Source of the DNA: CAYXVB01 sp964467785
Lineage (GTDB): Bacteria; Bdellovibrionota; UBA1018
Length of the DNA: 33,025 nt
NCBI GenBank assembly: GCA_964467785.1
Contig: CAYXVB010000018.1
Location: 1 to 33,025 of the forward strand
Direction: 5' to 3'
The translations under genes were made by a program, and so were the position numbers. The notes beneath the pieces are model-generated. The model saw only the letters and a program-made list of their open reading frames with translations. It was not told where the DNA came from and ran no database searches. Below are positions 30,312-33,025 of this stretch, one piece after another. Position 1 is the stretch's first letter, and each line of letters starts with the position of its first letter.

Positions 30312-31268
30312 ATGGATCATGACGTTCTTGCTAGACAGCTTGTACGCTCCATCCGGGGCAAGACCACGCAGCGCAGCCTGAGCCAGAAACTGAAATTCTC
30401 CCATAATCAAGTTTATCGCTGGGAATCAGGGACACGCGAGATCAAGTGGGTGGATTTCGTGAGCCTGGCCGAGGCCTGTCACAAAGACGTCGCGGCCGCG
30501 CTAAATCTCCTGGGTTATGCGGGCCCCCCAGACGCTACGGCTGACCTATGCCGACACTTATTATTCGGCCAACCGTCGCTCCAAGTCAGCTCGCGAGCCG
30601 GGGTCTCGAGATTCGCGTTATCCAGATGGCTGAACGGGAAAGGCGCTCCGGGGCTGGCCGATATACTGTCACTGATCTCTCTCACTCCCCTGATCACGGA
30701 ATTCGTCGGGAAAATGGTCGACCCCTCGATGATTCCGGAGATCCAAGCCCTTCATCGGCGGCACTCGCTCGAGCGAGCGCTGACTTACCAGTATCCTCAA
30801 TCCACCGCCGTGCTCCAGTGCCTGAGCTTGCGAGCTTATCGGGCATTGAAGGCTCACAAAGAGGGCTGGATCGCGCAAAGGATCGGAATTCCGATTGAAG
30901 AGGAGAAGGTGATCCTTCGAATGCTTTCTGAGCTGGAACTAATCCGGTACGACAGGATTTGGATCCCAGACCAGGAAACGAGACTCGATACGCGAGGGGA
31001 CCTTCAAGGGGCCATCAAGATCAGGCAGTACTGGCTCCAGCGTGAGCTCGCGATGCTGGAGGGTTTGCAAAGCCGTCCCGAAAACAGCTCCATGGGGCAA
31101 CTCGTGTTCAGCGTCAGCGTCGAAACGGCGAAAGCGATCAAGCAGGAATACCGCGGATTCTTCGAACGCGTCCGCGGCCTCATTGATCAGGATCGTTCCG
31201 AACCCGAGTCCGTCTGGCTGTTGAACATCCAGCTTCTCGATCTCAAGGAGTCGGGAAGCGGAAACTGA
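30312..31268 (+). CDS. HTH regulator with DUF4423 / TIGR02147-type C-terminus
   Basis: A 318-residue protein. An XRE-like helix-turn-helix at the N-terminus (RSLSQKLKFSHNQVYRWESG) is followed by a helical middle and a C-terminal part with LVFSVSVETAKAIKQEYRGF and ESVWLLNIQLLDL, the DUF4423 pattern seen in TIGR02147 proteins. These are abundant in Bdellovibrionota and Fibrobacteres; roles are mostly unassigned. I start at the ATG 30312; a TTG at 30291 is in frame. It lies divergent from a secreted protein and upstream of the cyanophycinase-like gene, so either could be a target. Confidence 0.78.
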   Translation: MDHDVLARQLVRSIRGKTTQRSLSQKLKFSHNQVYRWESGTREIKWVDFVSLAEACHKDVAAALNLLGYAGPPDATADLCRHLLFGQPSLQVSSRAGVSRFALSRWLNGKGAPGLADILSLISLTPLITEFVGKMVDPSMIPEIQALHRRHSLERALTYQYPQSTAVLQCLSLRAYRALKAHKEGWIAQRIGIPIEEEKVILRMLSELELIRYDRIWIPDQETRLDTRGDLQGAIKIRQYWLQRELAMLEGLQSRPENSSMGQLVFSVSVETAKAIKQEYRGFFERVRGLIDQDRSEPESVWLLNIQLLDLKESGSGN

Positions 31269-31496
31269 GAAGCCAGAAATCACAGGCCCTGAGGTGATCT
31301 ATTTCAAACACGGTCCACTTGGACTGCTCAAAGCTTGGACACTTGCGTCTCATTTATACAAGAGCTCTCCCCCACGCTGGCGCATCCTAGAGCTACAATA
31401 ACCCTCATTTCAAGCATTTGGATTGACACAAGGCACGTCAACGAATCAGCACGTCGCTTGCTCTGTAGAAGGCGCCCCCTACTCGAGAGCGAAAAA

Positions 31497-32618
31497 ATGA
31501 GAGACAAAAAAATGTTTACTAATACTGCTAAGATGCCGAATTCCGGCCAATTCAAAAACTTCCTGCTCACCTTGATTACAGTGGCTTCGCTCCTGGCCTC
31601 TCCCCAGGCCTGGGCAGGCCTCAAGATCTACCGAACAGGCAACGCCATCGACGTAAAGACGCCCAGCTCGCAGTCCATCTGCCTCGCAGGCGGAGGCCTC
31701 GACGACGAATGGGCTGACGGCTGGAGGTTCCTCATCCGGCAATCCGGCGGCGGCGACGTCGTCGTCATCCGCGCCGATGGCTCGCGTGGCGGCTACGAGG
31801 ATTGGATCTACAACGATCCGGATCGACATCAATTCCCGAAGGTCAACTCGGTAACCACGATTTCGATCGCGGACGCCAAGGACGCCAACCGCACCGACGT
31901 GGAACAGCTGATCCTCAACGCCGAACTGGTATTCTTCGCCGGCGGCGACCAGTCGCTCTACATCGACTATTTCCGAGGCTCCAAACTCCTTTCGGCCGTC
32001 GAGTACGTCATGAACGTCAAGAAGGTCCCCGTAGCCGGCAGCAGCGCCGGCATGGCGCTACTCGCCGACATCGACTACGCCTCCCATTATGGCTCACCTC
32101 TCAAGAAAAACTCGATAGTGACGGCCCTGGACGTGATCAACGAGCCGACCGGAACCTTCGTCGACCTGGACCGCACGGTGCTCAAGGCCCCGTACATGAA
32201 CCAGGTGATCACCGACACCCACTTCGCGCAGCGCGCGCGCGAAGGACGCCTCACCGGCTTCATGGCCCGCGCGGTCTACAACAACTACTCCGACGTGAGC
32301 TGGAGCAACATCAAGGGCATTGGCGCCGACGAGGGCACCGCGGTCTGCTACGATTCGACGGGTATTGCCAAAGTCTTTGGCGCCGGGAACGCCCATTTCC
32401 TCAAAGGCAATGCGCCGATCGAGCGCATCACCGCGGGCCATACACTGAGCTGGCTCGCAGGCGGAAAGGCCGTCCAAGCCTACGTCATCCACGGCACGAT
32501 CGGCACCGAACCCACGGCAAGCTTCGACCTCAAGAGCTGGACCGGCAGCGGTGGCCGATCCGAGTTCTGGTTCATCGATGGCGCCAACGAAGCCAACACG
32601 TTCTTTGGCCGAAAATGA
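31497..32618 (+). CDS. exported cyanophycinase-like S51 peptidase
   Basis: A 373-residue protein with a signal peptide (TLITVASLLASPQAWA, about residues 23-40). Cyanophycinase landmarks: SICLAGGGLDDEW, VFFAGGDQSLYIDYF, PVAGSSAGMALLAD (Ser nucleophile in GxSAG), DTHFAQRAREGRLTGF and IGADEGTAVCYD. S51 peptidases cleave beta-aspartyl bonds such as those in cyanophycin (Asp-Arg polymer); in a secreted form it may use external polymer as food. Several in-frame starts exist (31497, 31512 and one at 31335); 31497 gives a normal signal peptide. GAGAG lies upstream. Confidence 0.87.
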   Translation: MRDKKMFTNTAKMPNSGQFKNFLLTLITVASLLASPQAWAGLKIYRTGNAIDVKTPSSQSICLAGGGLDDEWADGWRFLIRQSGGGDVVVIRADGSRGGYEDWIYNDPDRHQFPKVNSVTTISIADAKDANRTDVEQLILNAELVFFAGGDQSLYIDYFRGSKLLSAVEYVMNVKKVPVAGSSAGMALLADIDYASHYGSPLKKNSIVTALDVINEPTGTFVDLDRTVLKAPYMNQVITDTHFAQRAREGRLTGFMARAVYNNYSDVSWSNIKGIGADEGTAVCYDSTGIAKVFGAGNAHFLKGNAPIERITAGHTLSWLAGGKAVQAYVIHGTIGTEPTASFDLKSWTGSGGRSEFWFIDGANEANTFFGRK

Positions 32619-32659
32619 AGCGGATGAAGCTCGTTTCGGACCGGCTCTCCGGCCTGGAC

Positions 32660-33025
32660 CTAACTCTCGGGTTGCTCAGGCGCCCATTCCAGCTCGGCCC
32701 ACACTCCGAAATGATCGCTCGTGAATTCACGCGCAAACTCAAAGGGAAGCCCGGACACAAGCGCGCCCGCGGGCTCGTCAAAAACCACGTGGCATTCCAG
32801 CACTGCGGCTGAGCGATCGCAAAGCACGTAATCGATCCTCCGATCCGGTAGATTCTCCCACGCGGTAAGCGGATTGCGCTTGCTCCAGGTATGCCCCTCC
32901 TCGGCCGGATGGACCCGCGCAAAGGCGTCCGTCAGTTGCGCAAGCGCGGCGCGAAGACAGGGTTCCTGGGTAGTCGCATTGAGGTCTCCGGCCAGGAGCT
33001 GCCGGGTGACGCCCGGGCCCCAGGG
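32660..33025 (-). CDS. endonuclease/exonuclease/phosphatase-family protein, C-terminal part
   Basis: Minus-strand frame open from the window edge to a TAG at 32660, 121 codons. It reads LLAGDLNATTQEP (GDLN motif with metal-site Asp and Asn), AFARVHPAEEGHTWSKRN, LPDRRIDYVLCD (the RIDY motif) and TSDHFGVWAELEW (catalytic SDH). These are the C-terminal motifs of the EEP (exonuclease III/DNase I/sphingomyelinase) superfamily. The N-terminal part and start lie outside the window. It is convergent with the cyanophycinase-like gene with 41 bp between. The substrate (nucleic acid, lipid or phosphoester) cannot be told. Confidence 0.88.
   Translation of the reverse strand, partial: PWGPGVTRQLLAGDLNATTQEPCLRAALAQLTDAFARVHPAEEGHTWSKRNPLTAWENLPDRRIDYVLCDRSAAVLECHVVFDEPAGALVSGLPFEFAREFTSDHFGVWAELEWAPEQPES

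Noticed and set aside
1..33025. CRISPR arrays, transposases, integrases, rRNA or tRNA genes
   Set aside because: Looked for on both strands; no spaced direct repeats, transposase motifs or structural RNA features were seen.

Overview
The window reads as a draft scaffold from a Gram-negative bacterium with an outer membrane: it carries lipoproteins, a beta-barrel protein ending in Phe and many exported proteins. It is GC-rich and densely coded, with frequent 4-bp ATGA/GTGA gene overlaps. A regulator with a DUF4423/TIGR02147-type C-terminus (30312-31268), a family I associate mainly with Bdellovibrionota and Fibrobacteres, makes an uncultured Bdellovibrionota-like organism my best guess. That is inference; no rRNA or other marker gene is present. 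Three runs of N (100, 10 and 10) show assembly joins.

Layout. 1-1340: small secreted, basic and acidic proteins of unknown role. 1387-6675: a trehalose/alpha-glucan module. otsA (with a membrane sensor-like N-terminus), otsB and a MarR regulator form a minus-strand operon with 4-bp overlaps, divergent from a GH15 glucoamylase/trehalase. A perfect 12-bp palindrome sits between the -35 and -10 boxes of the shared promoter region. 6719-9745: an MFS transporter, a RibD/DHFR-like reductase and an exported pirin on the minus strand, with a broken HxlR regulator divergent across the 100-N gap. 9817-15799: a metal-uptake locus. A Fur/Zur-type regulator faces a long minus-strand operon of lipoprotein, outer-membrane beta-barrel, ZnuA, ZnuC, ZnuB and three small exported proteins with Cys/His tails. 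A Fur-type palindrome covers the -35 box of the operon promoter.

15981-20599: a VOC protein, a SlyD-like FKBP, a GH13 enzyme with debranching-enzyme-like motifs and three unrecognised genes, one crossed by an N10 gap. 20618-24485: a DEAD-box helicase, an unknown protein, a DUF4337-like membrane protein, a VTT-domain membrane protein and an HELGH metallopeptidase. 24482-27006: a COQ8-like ABC1 kinase and a GbsR-type regulator in one operon, divergent from an exported glutathione peroxidase. A nearly perfect 30-bp palindrome contains both start codons. 27064-29505: a CLC antiporter resembling the fluoride (CLC-F) branch, then a two-cupredoxin lipoprotein-like protein. 29615-33025: a secreted unknown, the DUF4423 regulator, an exported cyanophycinase-like peptidase and the C-terminus of an endonuclease/exonuclease/phosphatase protein cut by the window end.

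The strongest leads are three regulator-plus-operator units (MarR/trehalose, Zur-like/znu, GbsR/COQ8-GPx), the uncharacterised Cys/His mini-protein trio attached to znu, and a run of genes with no Shine-Dalgarno whose predicted -10 box lies 6-8 nt from the start codon, as expected for leaderless mRNAs.
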